From contig CAJWRM010000012.1 in NCBI GenBank assembly GCA_913046365.1, positions 1 through 64,000 of the forward strand: a DNA stretch of 64,000 bases, read 5' to 3'. Positions within the stretch are counted from its first letter, which is position 1, and every line of letters begins with the position of its first letter. Origin of the DNA: an uncultured Flavobacteriales bacterium. Lineage in GTDB: Bacteria; Bacteroidota; Bacteroidia; Flavobacteriales_D; Crocinitomicaceae. Below, in pieces: positions 39,180 through 46,226 of this stretch. The notes beneath the pieces were generated by a model. It searched no databases. It was not told where the DNA came from and worked only from the letters and a program-made list of their open reading frames with translations. A program made the position numbers and the translations under genes.

Positions 39180-39946
39180 AAATATATCAATTAATATTTC
39201 TTTTGGTGCTGGTTTCCTGTGTTGATTCTGATGCGACACCGAATGCATCAGAAAATGTAGCTCTTTCTCCCGTAAAAGGTGAGTCAGAAAATGTTACCGA
39301 AGTACCTGTTGAAATTCCTGTCGTAGAATCCTTAGGGCCTGAAATTTTTGAGGGGTTAGTCGATATTCAGTCTTACAATTCAGATATTTATGTAGAGCTT
39401 AAATACGCAAGTAAAGACAACTTCATGGGGTTCCCGCTGTATGAACGTATGAAAAGGGCTTACTTACAGCCTGATGTGGCCAAGCGCCTAAATTATTGCC
39501 AAATCTACTTATCCGCTTTAGATACCTCCTTACATCTTTTGGTGTATGACGCAGCGCGTCCTGTTAGTGTGCAAAAGCTCATGTGGGATGCTCTTGATAC
39601 AGTTCCGCCTGCTGTACGTGGGAAGTATGTCTCTAATCCTGCAAACCTCAGTTTGCACAATATGGGTTGCGCTGTTGATATTACAATTTGTACTGCTGAT
39701 GGAGTCGCCTTAGATATGGGTGCAGGCTATGACGATTTTCGAGACATTGCTTTTCCAAATAAAGAAGCCAAGTATCTGAAGACAGGTGAGCTCACAAAAA
39801 AACAATACGAAAACCGTTTACTACTCCGCAAAGTAATGACAAGCCAAAAGTTTCGTCAGCTGCCCACAGAATGGTGGCACTACAATGCATATTCAAGGGA
39901 TGTGGCGCGCCGTATGTTCAAGGCACTTGAAGTAGAGCCCTATTAA
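39176..39946 (+). CDS. D-alanyl-D-alanine dipeptidase-like lipoprotein (M15D, VanX/DdpX type)
   Basis: 256 aa. Lipoprotein signal (IYQLIFLLVLVSC), then an acidic linker. The VanX-type domain has VYDAARPVSVQKLMWD (substrate Arg), SLHNMGCAVDITI (SxHxxGxAxD zinc ligands) and EWWHYNAY (catalytic Glu and His). All zinc residues are present, so it should cut D-Ala-D-Ala or related cell-wall dipeptides in the periplasm. Four-base overlap with dapA places it with wall-precursor synthesis. It need not mean vancomycin resistance; such enzymes also recycle peptidoglycan. Confidence 0.9.
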   Translation: MKIYQLIFLLVLVSCVDSDATPNASENVALSPVKGESENVTEVPVEIPVVESLGPEIFEGLVDIQSYNSDIYVELKYASKDNFMGFPLYERMKRAYLQPDVAKRLNYCQIYLSALDTSLHLLVYDAARPVSVQKLMWDALDTVPPAVRGKYVSNPANLSLHNMGCAVDITICTADGVALDMGAGYDDFRDIAFPNKEAKYLKTGELTKKQYENRLLLRKVMTSQKFRQLPTEWWHYNAYSRDVARRMFKALEVEPY

Positions 39947-39971
39947 GGTTCATTATTTTAGTATATCATTT

Positions 39972-40958
39972 CTAAAAAAAGTGTGCGGTTTCACCAATAA
40001 AATATCCACGTTCTCGTACGAAGTCTTTCAATGCGTTTCTCTGCTTTTTCTTAGGGTAGATGGACAAGATGCAAATACCTTCGGGAGGAAGGATGAAGAT
40101 GTTTTCTAGGATTACATCGCGCTTTTTCTGTCCAATTAATCCGGGGTCTTGCGCAAACCAACGAAAGGGAACTTTCTCTTCCTGCAACATTTTTGCGATC
40201 AGAACTCCTTTCTTTTCGGTGCCAATCAGGAAAAGTTCTTTTTTATTGAACTCCTCTAAAAAGTACCCAAGCTTCAGTTTAAAAAAGCTTTCTTGTTGAT
40301 AGATCTCAGAGTTTCGGCTCGTTCGATCTGGGTGTTCCCTCCACAAATGAGTGAGCTGATGACATGATTTAATAATGAAGCCAGCCTTGCGCCAATGAAA
40401 TACCATATCATAGTCCTCTGGATAGGTCAATTTGCTAAACCCTTGCATTTCGTCAAAATCCTCCTTTCGCATCATCCAATTCGGTGATGCGACCACGCAT
40501 TCTCTGTAAATACGTTTGTAAAAGGATTGCTGGTCAGCCGTTTTGTTCAGCCAAGCCTCATAGCTTTGATAGCCCTCAGATATCTCTTGTTCGCCAAAGT
40601 ATTTTACTGTACCTGTTGCAATAACGCCTTCTTTTTTAGCGCTAATAACTTCAAGCAAGGTCTTTAGCTTGTGGAGAGGCATAATGTCATCGGCATCCAT
40701 ACGTGTTACATAATCTCCTTTGATGTATTTTTGGGCTGTTTGTAGGGCTTGTAGTATGCCGTTACCCTCATTTTGGATGACATAGATGCGCGAATCCTGA
40801 AAGCTTTCAATAATGACCTTTGAACCATCACGCGAATGGTCATCCACCGCAATCAGCTGCCAGTCTGTATGGTTTTGCATACGGATGGAATCGATGCATT
40901 CCTTCAGATAAGGAACAGCATTCTTGAACGGTAAAACGATACTGACTTTGATGGCGAT
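39972..40958 (-). CDS. Family 2 glycosyltransferase; no canonical start codon (AUC at 40958 or ATG at 40880)
   Basis: The track starts at ATG 40880 (302 aa), but GT2 homology clearly continues upstream: the 26 codons before it read AIKVSIVLPFKNAVPYLK, the standard N-terminal strand of the GT-A fold. No ATG, GTG or TTG lies in frame between the TAG around 40992 and that segment; the natural position for Met is ATC at 40956-40958. Downstream are LIAVDDHSRDGS, the metal-binding RMDADDIMPLH (DxD) and NWMMRKEDFDEM. A C-terminal ~85-residue Rossmann-like region (FLIGTEKKGVLIAKML) follows. Probably transfers a sugar to surface glycan. Either rare AUC initiation or a mutated start. Confidence 0.85.
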   Translation of the reverse strand: MAIKVSIVLPFKNAVPYLKECIDSIRMQNHTDWQLIAVDDHSRDGSKVIIESFQDSRIYVIQNEGNGILQALQTAQKYIKGDYVTRMDADDIMPLHKLKTLLEVISAKKEGVIATGTVKYFGEQEISEGYQSYEAWLNKTADQQSFYKRIYRECVVASPNWMMRKEDFDEMQGFSKLTYPEDYDMVFHWRKAGFIIKSCHQLTHLWREHPDRTSRNSEIYQQESFFKLKLGYFLEEFNKKELFLIGTEKKGVLIAKMLQEEKVPFRWFAQDPGLIGQKKRDVILENIFILPPEGICILSIYPKKKQRNALKDFVRERGYFIGETAHFF

Positions 40959-40968
40959 AGTTTTAAAG

Positions 40969-40998
40969 CTAAAATAGCAGATTCTGCGCTACGGTCAA
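40969..40998 (-). promoter_or_regulatory. Promoter-like TTG-N19-TATTTTAG before the glycosyltransferase
   Basis: On the minus strand TTG (40998-40996), 19-base spacer, TATTTTAG (40976-40969; one mismatch to TAnnTTTG). The transcript would begin at about 40963, just upstream of the ATC at 40958, which leaves no room for an upstream start. Confidence 0.35.
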
Positions 40999-41030
40999 GA
41001 ACTTCGTAAAAAGATTACGATTTGATAATT

Positions 41031-41038
41031 TAAGTTTG
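41031..41038 (+). promoter_or_regulatory. -7 element TAAGTTTG before the 41-kb small gene
   Basis: TAAGTTTG fits TAnnTTTG. The predicted start of transcription is about 41044, after the ATG at 41041, which favours ATG 41062 as the start codon of the downstream gene or else leaderless initiation at 41041. Confidence 0.5.
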
Positions 41039-41061
41039 ATATGAACTTAAAAACAAAAGCT

Positions 41062-41367
41062 ATGAAAACCCCATTATCCCCAAGATTAATTCCTGTTGTA
41101 CATGTAACTGATTTTCAAACCAAAGTTAACCCTATTGAAGTTGGACTCTCCGTTTTGGTCGACGATAGAAAAGCCTTTATCTACGAGCACATGCTCAATG
41201 ATGGTTTCTATCAACGTGAGAAAATTGTGATTCAGTTCTCTGAAAAGCATCCAAAATTTGCCGATGGCTTGTTTCAAACCAAGTATTACGAAATCAATGA
41301 GCCTGGAAAGCTCGCTTGGGGGCATGAAGGAGAAGTGATGAAGGTAGAATATTTGCATGTGGCCTAG
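41062..41367 (+). CDS. Small soluble protein of unknown function (101 aa)
   Basis: Start at ATG 41062 (MKTPLSPRLIPVVHV) is preferred over 41041 because of the -7 element at 41031-41038. No signal peptide or membrane segment. The sequence is mixed alpha/beta, with an aromatic, charged centre (AFIYEHMLNDGFYQREKIVIQF) and a C-terminal strand-rich part (GEVMKVEYLHVA). No family recognised. It stands alone, divergent from the glycosyltransferase, with a TPR gene 31 bp downstream. Confidence 0.6.
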   Translation: MKTPLSPRLIPVVHVTDFQTKVNPIEVGLSVLVDDRKAFIYEHMLNDGFYQREKIVIQFSEKHPKFADGLFQTKYYEINEPGKLAWGHEGEVMKVEYLHVA

Positions 41368-41398
41368 TCACATGAAGTTGTATTTGATCTAAAAAGTC

Positions 41399-41992
41399 AT
41401 GAAGTTATTATTATTCGTTTTTTCCTTACTGTCGATAGGTATAACCGCTTTTTCGCAGGATTCAATTCAAAATATAGGTATTGATCATCTAGAAAATGGT
41501 AAATACCGTAAGGCCATAAAACAATTTACCAAAGCACTTGAGCTAGAAACCGATAGCTGCGAGATCTATTACAATCGAGGCAATGCCTATTTTGATTTAG
41601 AGAAATATTCACAAGCCATCATTGATTATTCAAATGCCCTTAAGATCAATGCCGAATACATCGATGCTTATAATAATAGGGGCGCTGCATATGGTCGCTT
41701 GAAAATGTATCGAGAAGCCAGAATTGATTATAATATAGTACTTCGGGCAGAACCTCTAAATGAATTGATTTATTACAACAGAGGGTTGGATTACTATGAT
41801 GCCGGTGCGTATGCGCAAGCCGTAGACGATTTTACATCCGCCATCAAGATCGATCCAGATTTCGCGAATGCGTTTTTGAACCGGGGCATTGCCAATTACT
41901 TATTGGGTATTGATGGATGTTCAGATTTAATGGAGGCCAAATACCTAGGAGCAGATGTCCATCCCAAGGCGATAGAGGGGATTTGTAATTAA
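41399..41992 (+). CDS. Secreted tetratricopeptide-repeat protein
   Basis: 197 aa. Signal peptide MKLLLFVFSLLSIGITAFS, then about four to five TPR units (IDHLENGKYRKAIKQFTKALELE; EIYYNRGNAYFDLEKYSQAIIDYSNALKI; DAYNNRGAAYGRLKMYREARIDY; IYYNRGLDYYDAGAYAQAVDDFTSAIKI). The YYNRG start is typical of Sel1/TPR-like scaffold proteins in Bacteroidota. Probably a periplasmic or outer-membrane protein-protein scaffold; partner unknown. The end overlaps the 3' end of an antisense gene remnant. Confidence 0.88.
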   Translation: MKLLLFVFSLLSIGITAFSQDSIQNIGIDHLENGKYRKAIKQFTKALELETDSCEIYYNRGNAYFDLEKYSQAIIDYSNALKINAEYIDAYNNRGAAYGRLKMYREARIDYNIVLRAEPLNELIYYNRGLDYYDAGAYAQAVDDFTSAIKIDPDFANAFLNRGIANYLLGIDGCSDLMEAKYLGADVHPKAIEGICN

Positions 41993-42240
41993 AACAAAGT
42001 TTCAAGAAAATGAGTTTCATTTTCGTTTTGTACAATTGATTTCCCTTGGTTTCTTGGCTTATTCAACGAGCGATGCTTGAGTACATCATACATTCCTAAC
42101 AGTGACCGCATGTCATGGTCACAACGTGTTCATTTTTCGTGGTACACAAAGGCATAGTTCACTTCTGCATCGATATCGGTCTTGGGTGCAGTAATGTGAA
42201 TGTGCAATTACCGATGCTTTTGTTGTGATAGCCTCACGTA
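41989..42240 (-). pseudogene. Decayed small gene, copy 1 (frameshift plus in-frame TGA)
   Basis: The 353-bp stretch between the TPR and vWA genes is not empty. On the minus strand a protein-like reading runs in one frame (ASVIAHSHYCTQ), shifts by one base to TDIDAEVNYAFVYHEK (42207-42133), meets TGA (42130-42132), and continues in the same frame as TRCDHDMRSLLGMYDVLKH to a TAA at 41989-41991. The last part alone is a 40-aa ORF from ATG 42111. The CTx-DIDxE-NYxxVxH core and its DNA resemble the remnant at 43510-43653. Boundaries are approximate. Confidence 0.45.
42006..42024 (+). terminator. Weak hairpin after the TPR gene
   Basis: GAAAATGA-GTT-TCATTTTC, an 8-bp perfect stem, followed by GTTTTG. 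It lies 14 bp after the TPR stop. AU-rich and with a short T-run, so only a possible terminator. Confidence 0.3.
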
Positions 42241-42345
42241 TTGATGTTACGAAAGTTTTTGGCACGATTCTCGCTTAATCCCAATAAAAGTTTGATTCGA
42301 ATATTACAGATTCCGAAGACTTAAAATTTATTATTTATTAAATCC

Positions 42346-43413
42346 ATGCTTATTAAAACATTTATACTATTCTTTTCTTTTCTTTTCTATTTTGTCGCTT
42401 TCGGTCAGAAAAATAATATTCCGAGTAAACCTACTAGAACCGCTCCCTCTAAACCTGCAGTTCAAGCGGCTCCGAGGCCTACGAGTTCTCCTGTTTCTAG
42501 ACCTTCTAAACCCGTCAGGCAACCTAGACCTGCTGTTTCAAGGCCTTCAAAACCCTCTTCATCAAGTTCGAAGCAACAGTATATTACTAAGCATCCTGCA
42601 CCTTCTCCCATACAGCAGCATAGTACGAAGCATCCGGCACCTAATGTTAGTTCATCCTCATCAAATTCAAACCATCAACCTTCTGAAGGTAACGTAAGTT
42701 CATCAAATGCGTGGCCCCCTTCTTCGAATAGCAATATTTCATACTATTGGTACTATTTATCTCAGTCTTGCGGAACGAATCCAAATACCGGATACTACAA
42801 TTCCTCTGTTCCAATGGTAGGCGTTTCAGGAACGGGATTTGAGTATGGTCGCTTGGCCCGTCTTACAGGTGGTAAGTATGTCAATTACCCCTCTCATCAG
42901 TTAGTTCGTGCGCTTGAAGATGTAATTACTCAACATGCAAATGACTCAACGGATGTTGTGATTTTAGTTGATATTTCAAGGAGTATGAAAAATAATGTAA
43001 AGGATATTTCAAAGAAAAGTCATCAAATTTTACAAGCCATGCCTTATGGCTCAAGACTAGGTGGAGCTGTCTTTAGGTATTCTAAATGGCCGAAATGGTT
43101 CAAGTATTCTGATCTAAATGAGGACCATTATTATGCATTAGAGTTGATTTCAGAAAAAAGGAAATATTTTAGCAGCGAATCCCACTATGATGCGGTGTTA
43201 AATGCAATGAATTCAAATACTTGGATGAACAGAAAAAGAATGGTGATCACCATAACGGATGAATTCATTGAATCTGGAGAAAACTATCATTCTGAGAGCA
43301 CGGTTGTTTCAGTGGCAAACGCCAAGAATATAGAGCTTTATACGATTAAGTTATTTAATGTTAGCATACCAAGAAGGATGCACCTCCTCCTAGAGCCAAA
43401 ACTTCGGTATTAA
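42346..43413 (+). CDS. Secreted von Willebrand factor A-domain protein with Pro/Ser-rich linker
   Basis: 355 aa. Signal peptide (MLIKTFILFFSFLFYFVAFG), then ~110 residues dominated by Pro, Ser, Lys and Gln with repeats such as SKPxRxxxP and TKHPAPSP/TKHPAPNV (low-complexity, wall-spanning-like stalk). A vWA domain (~195-345) carries an intact MIDAS first motif VDISRSMKN (DxSxS) and a late TITDEF acidic loop. vWA domains bind ligands through a metal ion. Possibly a surface adhesion or gliding-related protein; no T9SS domain at the end (LLEPKLRY). Flanked on both sides by related gene remnants. Confidence 0.8.
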   Translation: MLIKTFILFFSFLFYFVAFGQKNNIPSKPTRTAPSKPAVQAAPRPTSSPVSRPSKPVRQPRPAVSRPSKPSSSSSKQQYITKHPAPSPIQQHSTKHPAPNVSSSSSNSNHQPSEGNVSSSNAWPPSSNSNISYYWYYLSQSCGTNPNTGYYNSSVPMVGVSGTGFEYGRLARLTGGKYVNYPSHQLVRALEDVITQHANDSTDVVILVDISRSMKNNVKDISKKSHQILQAMPYGSRLGGAVFRYSKWPKWFKYSDLNEDHYYALELISEKRKYFSSESHYDAVLNAMNSNTWMNRKRMVITITDEFIESGENYHSESTVVSVANAKNIELYTIKLFNVSIPRRMHLLLEPKLRY

Positions 43414-43462
43414 TGAGAAATCCGGGGGTATAGATTCTCTTCGATTATCCTTACAGCGGCCG

Positions 43463-43653
43463 TTATGGATTCATTTCAAAGTCCTTCTTGTCTAAACCTA
43501 TGAGGTTATTCAAGGACTCCATGTCCATATCATTTTATTGGGGTCTCGTCGGTGTAATACCAAGTAGTTGTCCATCTCTTCTACATCGATATCCGATGCA
43601 CAGGTGCAGAATTTGATTTGATCAGAAACTTGACAAATGGCTACAGTTTCCAG
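43463..43653 (-). pseudogene. Decayed small gene, copy 2
   Basis: Downstream of the NAD-binding gene on the minus strand, 48 codons (43653-43510) read ETVAICQVSDQIKFCTCASD then IDVEEMDNYLVLHRRDPNK and stop; a second frame from ATG 43522 adds MESLNNLIGLDKKDFEMNP to the TAA at 43463. The reading overlaps the upstream gene's end by 13 bp and has no ATG at its head. Its core is related in both DNA and predicted protein to the remnant at 41989-42240. A truncated, frameshifted member of a small family; function unknown. Confidence 0.45.
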
Positions 43654-44291
43654 ATTTGCTTTGGGTTGTAGGTCTTGACCTTTGCGTCACTTTCTCGATA
43701 TGATACACGAATCATCTGCTTGGCCAAGAAGTCGACTGGCATGGGCATTTGAGAGCGTAAAACCCCAAGCTTATTGATCATATTCAGGAATTTGATACCC
43801 GACTTTTCATTGCTGCGCAAAAATGATCCACGGTCCAAAAATGGCGGCTGAAAGATGTGGACCTGCTTAAAGTTCATTTTACTGACGGCATCTTCTAGCT
43901 GGCCTTTGATTTTTGCATAAAAGAAAGGTGACTTACTACTTGATCCCGTCGAGCTAACGAGCAGGAGGGAAGGCACCCCGTTTTCTGCTGCCGCTTTGGC
44001 AACATCATGCTGGTAGGTGAAGTCTATCTTGAATTGGGCATCTTTACTTCCCGCAAGCTTAAGTGTTGTGCCCATGGCAGAAAACAATACATCTCCCTTG
44101 AGCTGTGCTTTCCAAGTATCAAGCGCATTGAAATCTACAACATGCCATGTTAATTTAGGATGAGATAAGGACGCCTTCTTTCGCGCAAAGACATGCACAA
44201 GTACATAGTGCTCGTTCTCAAGCAGCTGTTTGACGAGTGAGGTTCCCGTGGCACCTGTGGCACCAATCACAAGAGCAGTTGTAGTGATCAT
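43641..44291 (-). CDS. NAD(P)-binding Rossmann-fold oxidoreductase (atypical SDR)
   Basis: 216 aa. N-terminal ALVIGATGATGTSLVKQLL is the TGxxGxxG-type dinucleotide motif of extended/atypical SDRs; LLLVSSTGSSSKSPFFYAKIKGQLED holds the serine and the YxxxK-like YAKIK; KQVHIFQPPFLDRG matches the NAD(P)H-binding YbjT/HTATIP2 group. Cytosolic. Members act as reductases or redox-sensing regulators; substrate unknown. Monocistronic; separated from the T9SS thioredoxin gene by that gene's terminator. Confidence 0.88.
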   Translation of the reverse strand: MITTTALVIGATGATGTSLVKQLLENEHYVLVHVFARKKASLSHPKLTWHVVDFNALDTWKAQLKGDVLFSAMGTTLKLAGSKDAQFKIDFTYQHDVAKAAAENGVPSLLLVSSTGSSSKSPFFYAKIKGQLEDAVSKMNFKQVHIFQPPFLDRGSFLRSNEKSGIKFLNMINKLGVLRSQMPMPVDFLAKQMIRVSYRESDAKVKTYNPKQIWKL

Positions 44292-44345
44292 GGTTTAAAA
44301 ATAAGGAATATATAAAATTTTAGTAAAATATCATTTTAATGGCAA

Positions 44346-44377
44346 TAAAAAACCCCAGCAATAATTTTGTGCTGGGG
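44346..44377 (-). terminator. Rho-independent terminator of the T9SS thioredoxin gene
   Basis: Minus strand CCCCAGCA-9 nt-TGCTGGGG followed by TTTTTT, 24 bp after the stop at 44401. Strong. Confidence 0.95.
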
Positions 44378-44400
44378 TCAATATATAACTATGATTAATC

Positions 44401-45219
44401 TTACTTTAAGATATTTAGGTTAATTTTTGTACTTGTGTTGTCTCCCAAAGCAACGTGAAGAATGTACTGCCCATTCTCCAAAGCACTTGTGTTTAATGTC
44501 AAGGTATTGCTTCCCGCTTTACCATTATAGGTATCCGAAGAAACTAAAGCGCCAATTAGGTTGAATACTTTAACATTAACGTCGCTAATAGCGTCAAGGT
44601 CTAGTTTGATTTTAGCGCTCGTAGATGCAGGATTTGGATAAACCGATAATTCTATTGAGTTCAATTCATCAAGGGATACCTCGCCCCAAAATTCATCTAT
44701 AACATCAACGAACTCAGGAAGTCCACCACCAGCTGCCCATGGGTCGTATAGGTCGGCTTGTATAGTTCCTGTAGCTGGATCGATTACATTGATCGTAGGG
44801 AATCCTAGAGGCCAGTAATTTGCTCCTGATAAAGATAAGTTTGTTTCGTTAACAAACGGGTAAGTTGAACCGCTTAGCCAATCTCCTTGTGTGTTACCAC
44901 CAGTCCCTTGAAGAGCGTCAAGTCCTGTGCTAGCATCTGCCTCGTAAAAGATTACTCGAATTTGATCGGTTCCATTAGGTCCGTATTGATCATGTAGATC
45001 TTGTAAGTAATGTGCTTCATGGAAAGCCCAACAAGGTGAACACCATGTCGCTGAGGCATCTAAAACGACGACCTTTCCAGATTCAAGAATACCAGATAAA
45101 GAGTGCGTATTACCATCAAGGTCCGTAACGGTAAAGTCCTGTGCAGGAGCACCAATTTGTGCAAAAGAAAATGTTGCCAAGCTAATAAAAGCCGTAAAAA
45201 GTGTAATTGTTTTTTTCAT
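44401..45219 (-). CDS. Secreted thioredoxin-fold protein with T9SS sorting domain
   Basis: 272 aa. Signal peptide (MKKTITLFTAFISLATFSFA), TlpA/AhpC-type thioredoxin domain (~20-180) with active site SATWCSPCWAFHEAHY (CxxC = CSPC) and the cis-Pro region LGFPTINVID, then a T9SS type A domain (LSVYPNPASTSAKIKL...ENGQYILHVAL...INLNILK). A redox protein displayed on the surface or secreted is unusual since thioredoxin-type enzymes are mostly periplasmic. Monocistronic with a strong terminator. Confidence 0.92.
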   Translation of the reverse strand: MKKTITLFTAFISLATFSFAQIGAPAQDFTVTDLDGNTHSLSGILESGKVVVLDASATWCSPCWAFHEAHYLQDLHDQYGPNGTDQIRVIFYEADASTGLDALQGTGGNTQGDWLSGSTYPFVNETNLSLSGANYWPLGFPTINVIDPATGTIQADLYDPWAAGGGLPEFVDVIDEFWGEVSLDELNSIELSVYPNPASTSAKIKLDLDAISDVNVKVFNLIGALVSSDTYNGKAGSNTLTLNTSALENGQYILHVALGDNTSTKINLNILK

Positions 45220-45368
45220 AATAAGTTTTATAAGATTTAATGATGCACAAGGTACAATTAAATCCTAAAACCTAATAATCTTAAATCATTGTTTTAACGC
45301 AACATATTAAGGGAATGGTACAGTGATTTATTTTCGGAATGAAATGCTACCATGATTTCATTAAGGAC

Positions 45369-46148
45369 TTAATTTGCTGCCACCAAAACCATCATTACGA
45401 GCATGATCAGAAAGATCCCTTGCGTTGTTTTCAGGAATTGATAATCTTTTTGAAGTGCCGTGGTATAAGGTTTGTTATTTAGTAGCTTATAGATGACGGC
45501 CACAATACCAGCAAAAGTAAATGTTTCGATTATGCGCATTGGGTGGATACCTATACCGAGCAGTTCAGGGTAATATTTAATTTTGAAGGTTGCTGTCAAT
45601 GAAAGGAGCGCTAAGCTCCCGAGTATTTTATACTGCTTACTCAGTGATATATCTTTATTGCTTATGGATTGACTTCTGTAAAAAAACACACCTGATAGCA
45701 GGGCAAGAAATCCAAAGTAGGAACCGTACAACAAGTAGGGAGGTCGAGGCCAATACAAGATTTTACATAGCGCCATAATCAGGGTTATCGAAAACAACAA
45801 GGAAAGCAGCGCATAATACCATTTGCTGGTCTTAAGTGCCGATAAAACGAGAATGAGTCCTAAGGTAGCCATCGACACCACCAACATCATGTTCGCTCCT
45901 GGCCAGTGCATCACCTTGAACATAACGGCCGCCACATAGGTGGCGGCACTAACAATGGTAAGCTTATATAGCTGAGACAATAGGGATGTTCCTTTGACCT
46001 GCATAAGCGTCAACAAAAGCATAAGGGCAGCGCAGGATAAACTCACAAAAATCGTTATTCCCGCACCCGGGAGGTGCATGAATTTGAAAACCATTCCGAT
46101 AAGAAAAAGAATACCGACTAGGGGTTGGGCAATTTTATTGATCATCAT
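45369..46148 (-). CDS. Multi-pass membrane protein with GldL-like FKxMHxPGA repeats
   Basis: 259 aa, about seven to eight membrane helices. The motif GMVFKFMHLPGAG (~20) recurs as AVMFKVMHWPGAN (~80) and in weaker form as ALCKILYWPRPP (~127) and TFKIKYYPELLG (~187), always at the end of a helix. The same FKxMHWPGA element is typical of the first helix of GldL, the T9SS/gliding motor stator, where a buried charge helps use the proton gradient. GldL has two helices and a long cytoplasmic tail, which are absent here. Likely a GldL-motif ancient duplication; function unknown. Confidence 0.75.
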   Translation of the reverse strand: MMINKIAQPLVGILFLIGMVFKFMHLPGAGITIFVSLSCAALMLLLTLMQVKGTSLLSQLYKLTIVSAATYVAAVMFKVMHWPGANMMLVVSMATLGLILVLSALKTSKWYYALLSLLFSITLIMALCKILYWPRPPYLLYGSYFGFLALLSGVFFYRSQSISNKDISLSKQYKILGSLALLSLTATFKIKYYPELLGIGIHPMRIIETFTFAGIVAVIYKLLNNKPYTTALQKDYQFLKTTQGIFLIMLVMMVLVAAN

Positions 46149-46166
46149 TATTCGTTTAAGGGTTTA

Positions 46167-46184
46167 TGCACTTCATAATGAATG
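46167..46184. promoter_or_regulatory. Imperfect palindrome upstream of the GldL-motif gene
   Basis: TGCA(c)TTCAT-A-ATGAATGCA has nine pairing bases per side apart from one bulged base, 19-36 bp upstream of ATG 46148. Looks like an operator; no regulator known. Confidence 0.25.
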
Positions 46185-46226
46185 CACATTTATTCCGTTA
46201 CATAAGATACAAAAAAAAGTGCAGCA

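Noticed and set aside
39176-39946. Vancomycin-resistance interpretation of the VanX-like dipeptidase
   Set aside because: No vanH, vanA or vanRS genes nearby; linked to dapA, so peptidoglycan metabolism is more likely.
41399-41992. 41844-42035 minus-strand 63-aa ORF as a gene
   Set aside because: Wrong frame: it overlaps the TPR gene and does not match the protein-like reading of the remnant at 41989-42240.
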